From positions 3,252,771 to 3,316,770 of the forward strand of contig NZ_KV878783.1 of NCBI RefSeq assembly GCF_001890765.1: 64,000 bases of DNA, written 5' to 3'. Below, piece after piece: positions 1 through 9,005 of the stretch; the first letter of the stretch is position 1; each line of letters begins with the position of its first letter. The position numbers and the translations under genes are program-made. Under the pieces are notes generated by a model. That model had not been told where the DNA came from. It saw only the letters and a program-made list of their open reading frames with translations, and searched no databases. The stretch comes from Spirulina major PCC 6313. Its GTDB lineage: Bacteria > Cyanobacteriota > Cyanobacteriia > Cyanobacteriales > Spirulinaceae.

Positions 1-5
1 CCGTT

Positions 6-1031
6 TCACGCTGCCCACGCCAGCGATCCATCACCGGGAATCACTTCCCCGATCGCGATCGCTGCCATTCCCTGGGCCGTGAAATGAGCGATCGCCCCGT
101 CCACCTCGCTAGCGGGCACAATCACCCCATACCCCACCCCCATATTAAAAGTGTCGAACATCGCAGCCTCGGACACGTCACCGGCCTGGGTGAGCCATTG
201 GAACACGGGGGGCACAGTCCAGGCGGTGCGATCGACGCGGATCGATTGGCCCGGATTGAGGCAACGCGGCAGATTTTCCGGCAGACCGCCGCCGGTAATG
301 TGGGCCATGCCGTGGATAGCGAGGCCCGCAGCGAGGGCGGTGCGGATCGCGGTGACATAGATTTGGGTGGGAGCGAGGACAGTGTCCAGGAGGGATGCAC
401 CGCCGAGGCCCGCCGGGCAGTCGTACCAGTCGTAGCCTTGGGTGGCGATGATTTTGCGCACCAGGGAGAAGCCGTTACTGTGGATACCGTTGCTGGGGAG
501 TGCGATCGCCACATCCCCCACCTGCACCTGTGACCCATCGAGGCGATCGGCCTTTTCCACCACCCCCACACAAAACCCCGCTAAATCATATTCCCCTGCA
601 CCATAAAAGCCCGGCATTTCCGCCGTTTCGCCCCCCAACAGCGCACAGCCACTTTGGCGACAACCTTCCGCAATGCCTGTCACCACTTCAGCCAGTTGTT
701 CCGGTTCGAGTTTGCCGGTGGCGATGTAGTCGAGGAAAAAGAGCGGCTCCGCTCCCGTCGTCAGAATGTCATTAACACACATGGCAACGAGGTCAATCCC
801 CACCGTGTGATGTTGATTGACACTGTGGGCGATTTTGAGTTTAGTCCCCACGCCGTCCGTTCCCGACACTAAAACCGGCTCACGATAGCCAGAGGGCAAT
901 TGAAAGCAACCCGCAAATCCGCCCAATTGGCCTAGGACTTCTGGCCGTTGGGTACTTTGCACATCTTGCCGAATTTTTTCAACGAAGGAGCGACCTGCGG
1001 CGACATCAACTCCGGCTTCTTGATAATCCAT
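6..1031 (-). CDS. purM: Phosphoribosylformylglycinamidine cyclo-ligase (AIR synthetase)
   Basis: This enzyme closes the imidazole ring in purine synthesis, turning FGAM and ATP into AIR in the cytosol. The 341-residue length matches the family. Visible family motifs are DGVGTK near the start, [11 protein letters not shown] in the middle and [13 protein letters not shown] in the C-terminal half, all part of the PurM ATP-binding fold. I place the start at the ATG at 1031 ([10 protein letters not shown]); the frame stays open upstream to 1136, but those 35 residues look unlike the family and are probably leader. The stop is at 6-8, so the gene is complete. It is divergent from the RlpA-like gene. 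Identification is firm. Confidence 0.96.
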   Translation of the reverse strand: MDYQEAGVDVAAGRSFVEKIRQDVQSTQRPEVLGQLGGFAGCFQLPSGYREPVLVSGTDGVGTKLKIAHSVNQHHTVGIDLVAMCVNDILTTGAEPLFFLDYIATGKLEPEQLAEVVTGIAEGCRQSGCALLGGETAEMPGFYGAGEYDLAGFCVGVVEKADRLDGSQVQVGDVAIALPSNGIHSNGFSLVRKIIATQGYDWYDCPAGLGGASLLDTVLAPTQIYVTAIRTALAAGLAIHGMAHITGGGLPENLPRCLNPGQSIRVDRTAWTVPPVFQWLTQAGDVSEAAMFDTFNMGVGYGVIVPASEVDGAIAHFTAQGMAAIAIGEVIPGDGSLAWAA

Positions 1032-1372
1032 TGGTGTTGACCCAATTCTAATGACGAGAACAGAGGCTATTTTAGGATCGACTGGCCAAAAAATAGCCGC
1101 ACATTCTAAAAAAATCTGATGACGAGATCTCCGCAAATCTCCTTATCAGAATTTCAAATCAATGACTTTTTATCCCCTCTCAAAATGAGACAACCCTAAC
1201 AACCATCAGGGATTAGGCTATCAGAAATCTGTTGAATGTTGAGCGGCAGGGGAGAAATTTTAGGCTCTACTGTTTTCCGTTACAAAAATTCATGGTAGGC
1301 TGTGGCAGTTCTGAATTAGGAAACGTTTAGACCTCGTGCATTGCACTTGAGGGAACCCGTTTAAACCCACTT
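1032..1372. other. Intergenic region between divergent purM and RlpA-like gene
   Basis: About 340 bases without a convincing gene. It must hold both divergent promoters. AT-rich stretches are visible around 1140-1190 and 1255-1320, but I see no -35/-10 pair good enough to call and no riboswitch fold I can defend. Confidence 0.5.
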
Positions 1373-1378
1373 GTGGAG

Positions 1379-2338
1379 ATGACACGATATACACAGCCTA
1401 TGACTAAGCAACTTTGGAGTAGCGTCACCGCTACTGTACTAACCACTCTGATTGGCACAGCTAGCGCAGCAACGGCGCAAAGCTCTCTCCAAACCGATGC
1501 GATCGCTGTCGAAACCACAGCATCTGAAACCACCACAGTGGCGATCGCCCCCAGTCCCACCGAAATCTATTCCCACACGATGGGAACGTCACCCGCTGTG
1601 ACGCTCTACGTTCACAACATTCCCGTGTTGACATTCCTCGGTGAGTCCGAGCCTGAAACCGCTGCATCTACCTTTGGCTTTCTCACCCCCGATCAAGTGA
1701 TCAACGGCGATCTCGCCCTCTCAGAAACCGATCCCCTCTGGCGGGCTGCGATGGTGGGCGATCGCATTAACCAACTTTCCCCCGAAGCGGCTGCCCAATT
1801 GACGCTGAAATGGAATCAAGACCAAGAAACCTACCTCGTGATGTTGAATGACGAAGCCATCACGTCAATTGACACAGAGCATATTTTGCCTGACAGCACC
1901 AACAATTGGGATCAAGATGCTCTCCAAGTGACGAACCGTCTGCGGCGTTTATTGGGCGGTGCAAGCCCCCTCGCCATGGGCAATATTGTCCCCAGACCTC
2001 GCTACCGCGCCACCGTCGAAACCAACACATCAGCCCAACCCACCGGCCAAGCCCAACGGGGCATGGCATCCTGGTATGGCCCTGGTTTCCATGGTCGCCG
2101 CAGTGCCAGCGGTGAACGGTTTAACCAAAATGCCTTAACCGCTGCCCATCGCACCCTTCCCTTTGGGACTCAGGTGCGGGTTACCAACCTCAACAGCGGT
2201 ACGTCCGTTGTGGTGCGCATCAACGATCGCGGGCCATTCACCCGTGGTCGTGTCATTGACCTTTCTAAGGCTGCGGCAGGGGCGATCGGGATGCTCGGTA
2301 GCGGCGTGGCTCCTGTTCAAATTGAGGTGTTGCGCTAA
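1379..2338 (+). CDS. RlpA-like double-psi beta-barrel protein (septal ring / peptidoglycan-associated)
   Basis: The last 90 or so residues form an RlpA-type double-psi beta-barrel: [20 protein letters not shown], then [11 protein letters not shown] and VRINDRGPF. The His and Asp of the last two motifs match the catalytic pair of lytic-transglycosylase RlpA proteins. An N-terminal signal peptide is clear (a hydrophobic run ending ASAATAQ), so the protein is exported to the periplasm or envelope. There is no lipobox. The roughly 200 residues between signal and barrel are not recognised. The start is ambiguous: GTG 1373, ATG 1379 (GGAG immediately upstream) and ATG 1400 (MTKQLWSS, the most natural signal-peptide start) are all in frame. 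A terminator hairpin follows. Confidence 0.85.
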   Translation: MTRYTQPMTKQLWSSVTATVLTTLIGTASAATAQSSLQTDAIAVETTASETTTVAIAPSPTEIYSHTMGTSPAVTLYVHNIPVLTFLGESEPETAASTFGFLTPDQVINGDLALSETDPLWRAAMVGDRINQLSPEAAAQLTLKWNQDQETYLVMLNDEAITSIDTEHILPDSTNNWDQDALQVTNRLRRLLGGASPLAMGNIVPRPRYRATVETNTSAQPTGQAQRGMASWYGPGFHGRRSASGERFNQNALTAAHRTLPFGTQVRVTNLNSGTSVVVRINDRGPFTRGRVIDLSKAAAGAIGMLGSGVAPVQIEVLR

Positions 2339-2391
2339 CGAGTCCCATTCTGCCGACTCACTGCGCCATCGCAGTTAAAATTTCCACAACT

Positions 2392-2420
2392 AAGGCTAGG
2401 GTTTTGCCCCTAGCCTTTTT
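2392..2420 (+). terminator. Rho-independent terminator after RlpA-like gene
   Basis: A 10-bp perfect stem (AAGGCTAGGG pairing with CCCTAGCCTT) with a 6-nt loop runs into TTTTT. It lies 54 bases after the stop codon. Confidence 0.88.
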
Positions 2421-2509
2421 GGGTTGGGATTGGGAAAACAGGACAAGCTCCCTTGTACCGCGTCCATTGAAGAATTAGGATGCTTGTCGTGTCACGACAT
2501 ACGTTGATC

Positions 2510-2571
2510 GGTGGGTTACGGCGGATGGCTAGATTACAGTGATGGCGGGAGTTTAATTCGCCTAACCCACC
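2510..2571. repeat. Short element with terminal inverted repeats GGTGGGTTA/TAACCCACC
   Basis: GGTGGGTTA at 2510-2518 is matched by its exact reverse complement at 2563-2571, giving a 62-bp unit. GGTGGGTTACG sequences of this kind are common dispersed repeats in cyanobacterial genomes. No coding potential is seen. It sits directly before the 173-bp tandem duplication. Confidence 0.6.
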
Positions 2572-2578
2572 CCACAAC

Positions 2579-2924
2579 AAAGCCTAATTTTAGCTGTGCC
2601 GTGGCAGTAGGGTGCTGTGAGCGAAGCGGAACGCACCGTCACATTGAGCGTTGGACGTAATCCGGTGGTTTGTCGCTCTTGTTGGGGTTGGGTCTCCAGA
2701 CTTTCATCCTTAGCATTTCCGAAGTAAGTTTCAGCCATTTTGCGCAATTTTAAAGCCTAATTTTAGCTGTGCCGTGGCAGTAGGGTGCTGTGAGCGAAGT
2801 GGAACGCACCGTCACATTGAGCGTTGGACGTAATCCGGTGGTTTGTCGCTCTTGTTGGGGTTGGGTCTCCAGACTTTCATCCTTAGCATTTCCGAAGTAA
2901 GTTTCAGCCATTTTGCGCAATTTT
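2579..2924. repeat. Tandem duplication of a 173-bp unit (two copies)
   Basis: Copy 1 spans 2579-2751 and copy 2 spans 2752-2924. They are head to tail and nearly identical; the one difference I found is GCGAAGCGGA versus GCGAAGTGGA, near 2627 and 2800. Each copy contains GGGTGCTGTGAGCGAAG followed by GAACGCACC, an imperfect hairpin of a type dispersed in cyanobacterial genomes. The short open frames inside have no protein-like character. Near identity implies recent duplication. Confidence 0.9.
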
Positions 2925-3457
2925 AATGAATCATCAAAGCTAGGAACAAGGCAGTGAGTGGATAGATTCTTGCAATCGACTGAAGGGAAAACCAGTGAAT
3001 CTGCGTGGCTGCCGTCTTGTGGTGGATAAACGTGAACGGGTGCAATGACAGCCTCAAGAATTCCAACAATTTTTTCATAAGGGCCAAAGAGTTTTCGTCT
3101 ATTGTTATGGTAGTGGTAGTCAGTAAACTCACGAATGTCAACATTGTGATGTTTGTTCGTTCAGCTCAGTGCCTTTTCGGTATGACAGATTATGAATTTA
3201 ACGTTCTAATTCTCAGTGCGATTCTGTTCTGAAGCTGTAGCGATCGCTCACTTTTATTTTTCAGTATGTTCGTTCATCTTCTAATGATCACAGCACACCT
3301 GCATCGAAAATGGTCCGGATAAGTGCCTGAGCATGATGATGATGTGATTGTGTCACTCTCTCGTTTTGGACAACCCAGCCTTTGGTTCGGTGCAGCACTG
3401 GCTTTCCGAAATAGTACAAATCCTTTAGTCAAGATTATTCAAGGAGTTTTTTAGGCA
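2925..3457. other. Non-coding stretch before the DUF928 gene
   Basis: About 530 AT-rich bases. Short open frames exist on both strands (for example 3005-3232 plus), but their products are low-complexity hydrophobic strings with no family resemblance. The region probably carries the promoter of the DUF928 gene. AAGGAG at 3441-3446 is the likely ribosome-binding site for the ATG at 3458. Confidence 0.5.
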
Positions 3458-4324
3458 ATGTCCTGTTCTCCCTTATTCACATCCTGGAAACCCTCCCTCG
3501 CTGCCCTTTGCTGCACCGCTCTGAGTACAGGCGCTGTATGGATGGTTAATCCAGTGGCGGCTCAAATGTTTAACCCCCCCGATCGCGGTGCGCCGCGAAG
3601 TGCAAGCGATGGCGGCACTCGTGGGTCATTTGTTCCCCCCGATCGCGGTGCGCCTAGCAGTGCGAGCGATGGCGGCACTCGTAGCTCGTTTTCTCCCCCC
3701 GATCGCGGTGCGCCTAGCAGTGCGGGCGATGGCGGCACTCGCACAGGGCTTACCTTGCCTTCCTACCTGAAGACCTTGGTTCCTGCTGGTGTAATGCCTC
3801 TCACCCTCTCGGCGCGGCCGGAGTTCTATGCCTACGTCCCCGTGTCAGCGGCACAAACGGTAAAATTCACCCTCTATCGCCATAACCTGGACACCGGGAT
3901 GGATGAATTGTTGGTGTATGAGATGGAACAGGCAGCCCCGGACACCAGCGGCATTATGACGTTTAACCTGCCAGAGGGCGATCGCTACGCCTTAGAACCC
4001 GGAGCAGTCTACCATTGGTACGTGAGTCTCGTGCTGAATCCCGATGATCCCACCGCTAATATTGCGATCGATGGTTGGGTGCAGCGGTTATCCGAGGATG
4101 ATGCGATCGCCCAACGGGTGAAGCAGCTTGACCCGGCCACCAACCCCGCCGCCTACGCGGATGCAGGGCTGTGGTACGAACCCCTCCAAGCCTACGCCCG
4201 CGATCGCCGCACATCCACACCCGCCTATCTGTCCACACACTGTAACAATGCCACAGATAACTGGTCCATCTTGCTCAACTCCGCCCAACTGTGCGAGTTC
4301 TCAGCCGCCACCTTCATTCAATAG
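3458..4324 (+). CDS. DUF928 family exported protein with three 20-residue N-terminal repeats
   Basis: 288 residues. A signal peptide ends near NPVAAQ (about residue 36). Then come three tandem copies of PPDRGAPxSAxDGGTR, with exactly 60-bp spacing in the DNA. DUF928 proteins normally carry one Pro/Arg/Gly motif of this kind, so triplication is unusual. The rest is a typical DUF928 domain: LTLSARPEFYAYVP, a beta-rich middle and GLWYEPLQAYARDR near the end. The function of the family is unknown; in cyanobacteria I recall it next to CHAT or haemagglutinin-like proteins, as here. SD AAGGAG lies 11 bases before the ATG. The protein is probably periplasmic or surface-exposed. An 18-bp hairpin separates it from the next gene. 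Confidence 0.85.
   Translation: MSCSPLFTSWKPSLAALCCTALSTGAVWMVNPVAAQMFNPPDRGAPRSASDGGTRGSFVPPDRGAPSSASDGGTRSSFSPPDRGAPSSAGDGGTRTGLTLPSYLKTLVPAGVMPLTLSARPEFYAYVPVSAAQTVKFTLYRHNLDTGMDELLVYEMEQAAPDTSGIMTFNLPEGDRYALEPGAVYHWYVSLVLNPDDPTANIAIDGWVQRLSEDDAIAQRVKQLDPATNPAAYADAGLWYEPLQAYARDRRTSTPAYLSTHCNNATDNWSILLNSAQLCEFSAATFIQ
3576..3755 (+). repeat. Three 60-bp in-frame tandem repeats within the DUF928 gene
   Basis: Units begin with CCCCCGATCGCGGTGCG at 3576, 3636 and 3696, and each encodes PPDRGAP...DGGTR plus a four-residue linker. Units 2 and 3 are more alike than unit 1, which points to stepwise duplication by slippage. Confidence 0.88.
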
Positions 4325-4394
4325 ACCATCGATCATGATGACAAATGATCTTATTCTCTGAACAAAGCATACGGATCATTGATTGACCGTCTCG

Positions 4395-4442
4395 GAGAAA
4401 GGGGGAGAAGTGGTAGGTCACAATCACTTCTCCCCCTTTCTC
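4395..4442. terminator. 18-bp perfect hairpin between DUF928 and TPS-CHAT genes
   Basis: GAGAAAGGGGGAGAAGTG at 4395-4412 pairs perfectly with 4425-4442 around a 12-nt loop. There is no T-run after it, so it may be a weak terminator, an mRNA-stabilising hairpin or an attenuator that sets the ratio of the two products. It starts 70 bases after the DUF928 stop. Confidence 0.6.
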
Positions 4443-4587
4443 AACAAATAATCTTAAGATATCCGACAGGTCATTCGATTGAGTGAGGGGGTATCCAGAT
4501 GAGCGATCAGACCGAAACTCAGAGCGTGGGTCTGTTGAGGCGATCGCAACAGACTTCCAACTTTCCCCCGTTGACCACCTCCTCCGT

Positions 4588-7500
4588 ATGAAGAACCATC
4601 CCCATGAGTTTCACCATAACACTAGTCTCATCCAGCCGTCCGCTCCCCTCGATCACTCTGCCGTGAGCCTAGCGTCTATCAAGCCTTCCCCCTACCATCG
4701 CCCAGCCACCACCGCCCTCACCCTCCTTAGCCTCCTCCTTGCCCCCCTCCCCGGAGCACCAGTCCTGGCCCAATCCATCACCGCAGCACCCGATGGAACC
4801 GGCACCACCGTCATGCAAAACGGCAACCAATTTACAATTCAGGGCGGCACAACCATTGACCAAAACCTCTTCCATAGTTTTCAAGACTTCGGCCTCAGTG
4901 CCAGCGAAACCGCTCAATTTTTGAGCAATCCCAGCATCCGCAACATCTTGACCCGCGTCGTCAGCGGTAACCCTTCAATTATTAATGGTCTGCTCAGCAT
5001 CATCGGCGGCAACTCAAACCTGTACCTCATGAACCCCGCCGGTATTGTGTTTGGCCCCAATGCCCATCTCAACGTTCCCGCTGATTTCCTCGCCACCACC
5101 GCCACCGGCATCGAATTCGCCAACGGCACATTTCACGCCTACCAAAACAACACCTACGCTGATCTGGTCGGGTCACCCCAAGGCTTCATCTTTAGTGATA
5201 CCGACAGTGGCACGGTGATTAATGCAGGGCAGTTGCAGGTCAACCCTGGGCAACACCTAGGCTTGGTCGGCAAAACCGTGATCAATACCGGACAACTCAG
5301 CGCACCAGGGGGCACAATTCAGATCGTGGGCGTTCCCAATTCATCTCGGATTCGGATTTCTCAACCCAATCAACTCCTCAGCCTCGAAATAGACCCCAAC
5401 GCCGCCACCCGTCCCGGTCACATCACCGCCCTAGAATTACCCCAACTGCTCACCGGCCCTGCGGATCTTGCCAGTATTGCGCTCAATGACGATGATAGGG
5501 TGCAGCTTAATGGGTCTGATCTGGCCGTGCCGGTGTTACCCGGTCTTGTGGCCCTGTCCGGTGAGCTTGACACCCAGACCACAGATGCAGCCCAGACCCC
5601 AATGATTCAGGTTGAGGGCGATCGCATTGCCCTCACCGCCGCCACCCTTGACGCTTCCGGCACCAACGGCGGCCAAATCACCATCGGCACCGACGCAAAC
5701 CGGGTCATCGTCGATCAAGCCAGCACCTTTCGAGCCAACACCACCGCCCCCGAAGGCAACGGCGGTGATATTTTAATCTGGTCCAACGAAGCCACCGCCT
5801 TCCTGGGGTCCCTCGAAGCACGAGGGGGCAACCAAGGCGGTGATGGTGGATTCATCGAAGTATCATCACGGGATAATCTCGCCTACAACGGTCAAGCCGA
5901 CCTCACCGCCCCCCATGGTGAAATCGGAACCCTCTACCTCGATCCGACCAAAATCTTCATTGTGGGCGCGGCCCTCGCGATCAACGACGGTGAATTACCC
6001 AGCATCCTGCAAAACAATAGTCCCGGATCTATATTCACCCTCTCTGATACGGCGCTCAATGCTCAATCAGGCACGCTTTTATTAGAAGCAACGGATGAAA
6101 TTAAGATCGATAGTTCTGCCAATCTCAATTTCTTGAGTCCCAATGTAATCTTGCGAGCAAATTCGATTATTTCCGATGCTCCCCTGACCGGGACGGCATT
6201 CACATTCGAGGCTCAAGATAAAATTGAATTACGAGCACTGATCACCGCCCAAAATGTAAAACTCAGCGCGAACGGTATCACGATCAATAACCAATCAGGA
6301 GGCGTTGGCATCAACACTGGTTCATTAACTATTGCAGCCAATGCTTCAGCAATTAAATCCCCCATTGAAGGGACAGGCTTATTAAGCCTGAGTACTTTTA
6401 CCATGAATCAGGATATTAGTGTTGGCCAAAATAGTGGCACACCAGCCTGGGATTTATCCACAGCAGAGATCAGCCAATTTCAAGGATTTAGCTCAACCCA
6501 ATTAGGAAACCCAAACAGCACCGGAATCATAGAATTGGTCGAAAATCCTGCCACCGTTGACTTTATCAATCGTGCGCCCTTGACAATTGTTGGTGCGCAG
6601 GAACTGATAGGGTTTAATCAAGATACAAACTGGTTACTGCAAGGAACTCAACAGGGTCGGATGAGTAATGCTCAAGTCTCTTTTGGGTTTCAGAATGTCC
6701 AAAAAATCCAGGGCGGGACTGCATCCGATACATTTATTTTTGGTAATGCTGTGAATTTTGGCGGTGTGTTAGACGGGGGGACAGGAAAAGACACGTTAGA
6801 TTATTCAAACTACGGTAATTCTGCACAAGTGGATTTAGTGAATAATTCTGCCACTGGAACCCTGGGAGTCTTTCAAATTGAAGACTTTAAAATGACGGAT
6901 AATGTGGTCTCGCCACGACTTTCATTTCCGCCCTTGACTCAAAGCATCGTCCGTAAAAGTCCTAAATTTTCATCAAGTTTCGATCGATTTGAAGCGAGGG
7001 ATTTATTCGATTCTCAAGCTCAAGATGAGACGAGAGGTTACGATCGCACCCTCATCCATAACTCCATTTTGGGTGATGATCTAGAAGCAGCGATCGCCGC
7101 CTTGGATCAATTGTATAGTGCTGAATTTGCGGAACAACTCGGTATTGAGTTACCACAACGCACCCTGAGTGTTTTAGAAATGCAGGGGATTTTAAAAACT
7201 CGCAGTGAAGCCACAGGCATTAACTCCGCGATCATCTATGCTTTTGTCCGACCGGATCAACTGGATTTACTCCTCGTCCCGCCGGTGGGTCAACCCATTA
7301 CCTATACTGTGCCGGTGAACCAAATCGAGTTATTAGAGACTGTCCAAAGCCTCAGACTTGAAATCGGTGATCCGGTACGTCGTCAAACCGTGAGTTATCG
7401 CCCCGATGCTGAACAGCTTTATCAATGGTTAATTGCGCCGTTAAAGGCAGATTTAAAACGCTTTGATATTCGATCGCTGGTGTTTAGTTTAGACGCAGGC

Positions 7501-8283
7501 TTGCGGGCAGTGCCGATGGCGGCATTGTATGATGGCAATCAGTTTTTAATTGAACAGTATAATCTAAGTTTAGTACCGAGCTTATCCCTGACCCAAACCC
7601 ATTACACAAATCTGCAACGTTCTTCGGTTTTGGCGATGGGGATTGCTGATTTTCAAACTCAATCGGATTTACCGGCTGTGCCGGCAGAATTGGCAGCGAT
7701 CGCAACCGCTAGCGCCCGTTCAACCACTCTATTCAACGATCAAGTCACCTTAGCCAATTGGCAACAAACCCAACAAAACCCAGTTGATATTGTTCACCTT
7801 GCCACCCATGCCGAATTTCAAGCGGGCCACCGGGAAAACTCCTATATTCAACTGTGGGATCAACCCCTGACACTGGAGGCGATTGAAGTGATTCCCTGGG
7901 CACAGCAGCGGGTGAATTTATTGGTGTTGAGTGCCTGTCGGACGGCATTTGGCAGTGAGGAGGCGGAGTTTGGGTTTGCCGGTTTGGCGGTGAAAACGGG
8001 GGTGAATTCGGCGTTGGCGAGTATTTGGTATGCCAATGATTTGGCCACCTTGGCATTAATGCAGGGTTTTTATCAACAACTGACCCAAATGCCTACGAAA
8101 GCGGAGGCGTTACGGCAGGCTCAATTAGCATTATTAAACCGTAATACTGTGTTGCAAAATGGCCGTCTTATTAGTGAAACCGGCAGTATTGAATTGCCGC
8201 CGGAATTGTCTCGGTTTGGCGATCGCACCCTCAGCCATCCCTACTATTGGTCGGGGTTTACCCTGATCGGCAGTCCGTGGTAG
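4588..8283 (+). CDS. Two-partner-secretion exoprotein fused to a CHAT caspase-like protease
   Basis: About 1,231 residues from the ATG at 4588; a GTG at 4483 would add 35. A long n-region precedes a signal peptide ending LPGAPVLAQ. Next is a TPS/filamentous-haemagglutinin N-terminal domain (FHA-like NLYLMNPAGIVFGPNA), then beta-helix-like segments (IALTAATLDASGTNGGQITI and TLYLDPTKIFI). A stretch resembling a calcium-binding nonapeptide motif follows (GGTGKDTLDYS). The C-terminal 350 or so residues are a CHAT domain with the clan CD dyad visible: His in VHLATHAEF (codon 7807-7809) and Cys in LVLSACRTAFG (codon 7936-7938). TPS proteins cross the outer membrane through a TpsB pore; none is encoded in this window. 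It probably acts outside the cell or at its surface, with DUF928 as a likely partner (inference). Confidence 0.88.
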   Translation: MKNHPHEFHHNTSLIQPSAPLDHSAVSLASIKPSPYHRPATTALTLLSLLLAPLPGAPVLAQSITAAPDGTGTTVMQNGNQFTIQGGTTIDQNLFHSFQDFGLSASETAQFLSNPSIRNILTRVVSGNPSIINGLLSIIGGNSNLYLMNPAGIVFGPNAHLNVPADFLATTATGIEFANGTFHAYQNNTYADLVGSPQGFIFSDTDSGTVINAGQLQVNPGQHLGLVGKTVINTGQLSAPGGTIQIVGVPNSSRIRISQPNQLLSLEIDPNAATRPGHITALELPQLLTGPADLASIALNDDDRVQLNGSDLAVPVLPGLVALSGELDTQTTDAAQTPMIQVEGDRIALTAATLDASGTNGGQITIGTDANRVIVDQASTFRANTTAPEGNGGDILIWSNEATAFLGSLEARGGNQGGDGGFIEVSSRDNLAYNGQADLTAPHGEIGTLYLDPTKIFIVGAALAINDGELPSILQNNSPGSIFTLSDTALNAQSGTLLLEATDEIKIDSSANLNFLSPNVILRANSIISDAPLTGTAFTFEAQDKIELRALITAQNVKLSANGITINNQSGGVGINTGSLTIAANASAIKSPIEGTGLLSLSTFTMNQDISVGQNSGTPAWDLSTAEISQFQGFSSTQLGNPNSTGIIELVENPATVDFINRAPLTIVGAQELIGFNQDTNWLLQGTQQGRMSNAQVSFGFQNVQKIQGGTASDTFIFGNAVNFGGVLDGGTGKDTLDYSNYGNSAQVDLVNNSATGTLGVFQIEDFKMTDNVVSPRLSFPPLTQSIVRKSPKFSSSFDRFEARDLFDSQAQDETRGYDRTLIHNSILGDDLEAAIAALDQLYSAEFAEQLGIELPQRTLSVLEMQGILKTRSEATGINSAIIYAFVRPDQLDLLLVPPVGQPITYTVPVNQIELLETVQSLRLEIGDPVRRQTVSYRPDAEQLYQWLIAPLKADLKRFDIRSLVFSLDAGLRAVPMAALYDGNQFLIEQYNLSLVPSLSLTQTHYTNLQRSSVLAMGIADFQTQSDLPAVPAELAAIATASARSTTLFNDQVTLANWQQTQQNPVDIVHLATHAEFQAGHRENSYIQLWDQPLTLEAIEVIPWAQQRVNLLVLSACRTAFGSEEAEFGFAGLAVKTGVNSALASIWYANDLATLALMQGFYQQLTQMPTKAEALRQAQLALLNRNTVLQNGRLISETGSIELPPELSRFGDRTLSHPYYWSGFTLIGSPW

Positions 8284-8306
8284 TGGGTGATGATCCTGAG
8301 ATAATT

Positions 8307-9005
8307 TTAGTGAATCACCGTGGATAAATCGGCGATCGCATTCAGCCAATGGTATTCAACAGCATCGGGCTGGCGTTGGATTGCGAACGCACCGCGCAGG
8401 TTGGGCAGCGGGGGTAAATCGGCGAGAGACCAGGGCGGCGCGGTGGGTGGGTGGAGAGCGAGGATTTGCGGGGGGGCGGTGTGGGATATTTCTACAGTTT
8501 TTAAGCCGGTAAGCCCTGCTCCGGTGGCTTTTAAATAGGCTTCTTTGCGAGTCCAGAGGGTGAAAAAGGCAATCTCTTGCTGGGCGGGAGGGAGGGCAGC
8601 GATCGCATCAGCTTCGGCAGGGCAAAAAAAGCGACGGGCTAAGTCGAGAGCATTGGGCAAGGGGCGGAGGGTTTCGAGGTCAATGCCGACGGGGTGATGG
8701 GGATGGAGAGCGATCGCGCCCCAAGCGCCGGAATGGGTGACGTTAAATTGCCAGGGGGATGCGGTGAGTTCCGGTTTGCCGGTGGGGGTGGTGGTGAAGG
8801 TAATGTCTTGGGGGGCGCGATCGATGCAGGGGCTAAGGAGATGGCGTAAACAGCCCCGTGTTAGGGTGAACTGTTGGCGATCGCGCTCGTGGTGATAGCG
8901 GTGGGCGCGGTGTTGTTCGGCGGGGTTTAAAACGGCAAAGAAGCGATCGTATTCAGGGGCGATCGCTTCAAAGTTTAATAACCAAATCTGGATCGGTGCG
9001 GCCAT
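8307..9005 (-). CDS. 4'-phosphopantetheinyl transferase (Sfp/HetI type)
   Basis: It transfers the phosphopantetheine arm of CoA to carrier proteins such as fatty-acid ACP or polyketide and peptide synthase domains. At 232 residues it has the double-length Sfp form. Motifs seen are TGKPEL, FNVTHSG, VGIDLE (metal-binding Asp and Glu) and LWTRKEAYLKATGAGL (the W..KEA..K signature). Its ATG overlaps the stop of the upstream Bax-inhibitor gene by one base (TAATG), so the two are probably translationally coupled. The target carrier protein cannot be told from here. It is convergent with the TPS-CHAT gene. Confidence 0.92.
   Translation of the reverse strand: MAAPIQIWLLNFEAIAPEYDRFFAVLNPAEQHRAHRYHHERDRQQFTLTRGCLRHLLSPCIDRAPQDITFTTTPTGKPELTASPWQFNVTHSGAWGAIALHPHHPVGIDLETLRPLPNALDLARRFFCPAEADAIAALPPAQQEIAFFTLWTRKEAYLKATGAGLTGLKTVEISHTAPPQILALHPPTAPPWSLADLPPLPNLRGAFAIQRQPDAVEYHWLNAIADLSTVIH

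Noticed and set aside
1141-1372. Possible riboswitch (c-di-AMP/ydaO type) upstream of the RlpA-like gene
   Set aside because: Such switches are known before cell-wall hydrolase genes, but I could not lay out the conserved core or paired stems in this sequence. A covariance-model scan would settle it.
3005-3232. 75-codon open frame in the gap before the DUF928 gene
   Set aside because: Low-complexity hydrophobic product, no ribosome-binding site, no resemblance to known small proteins.
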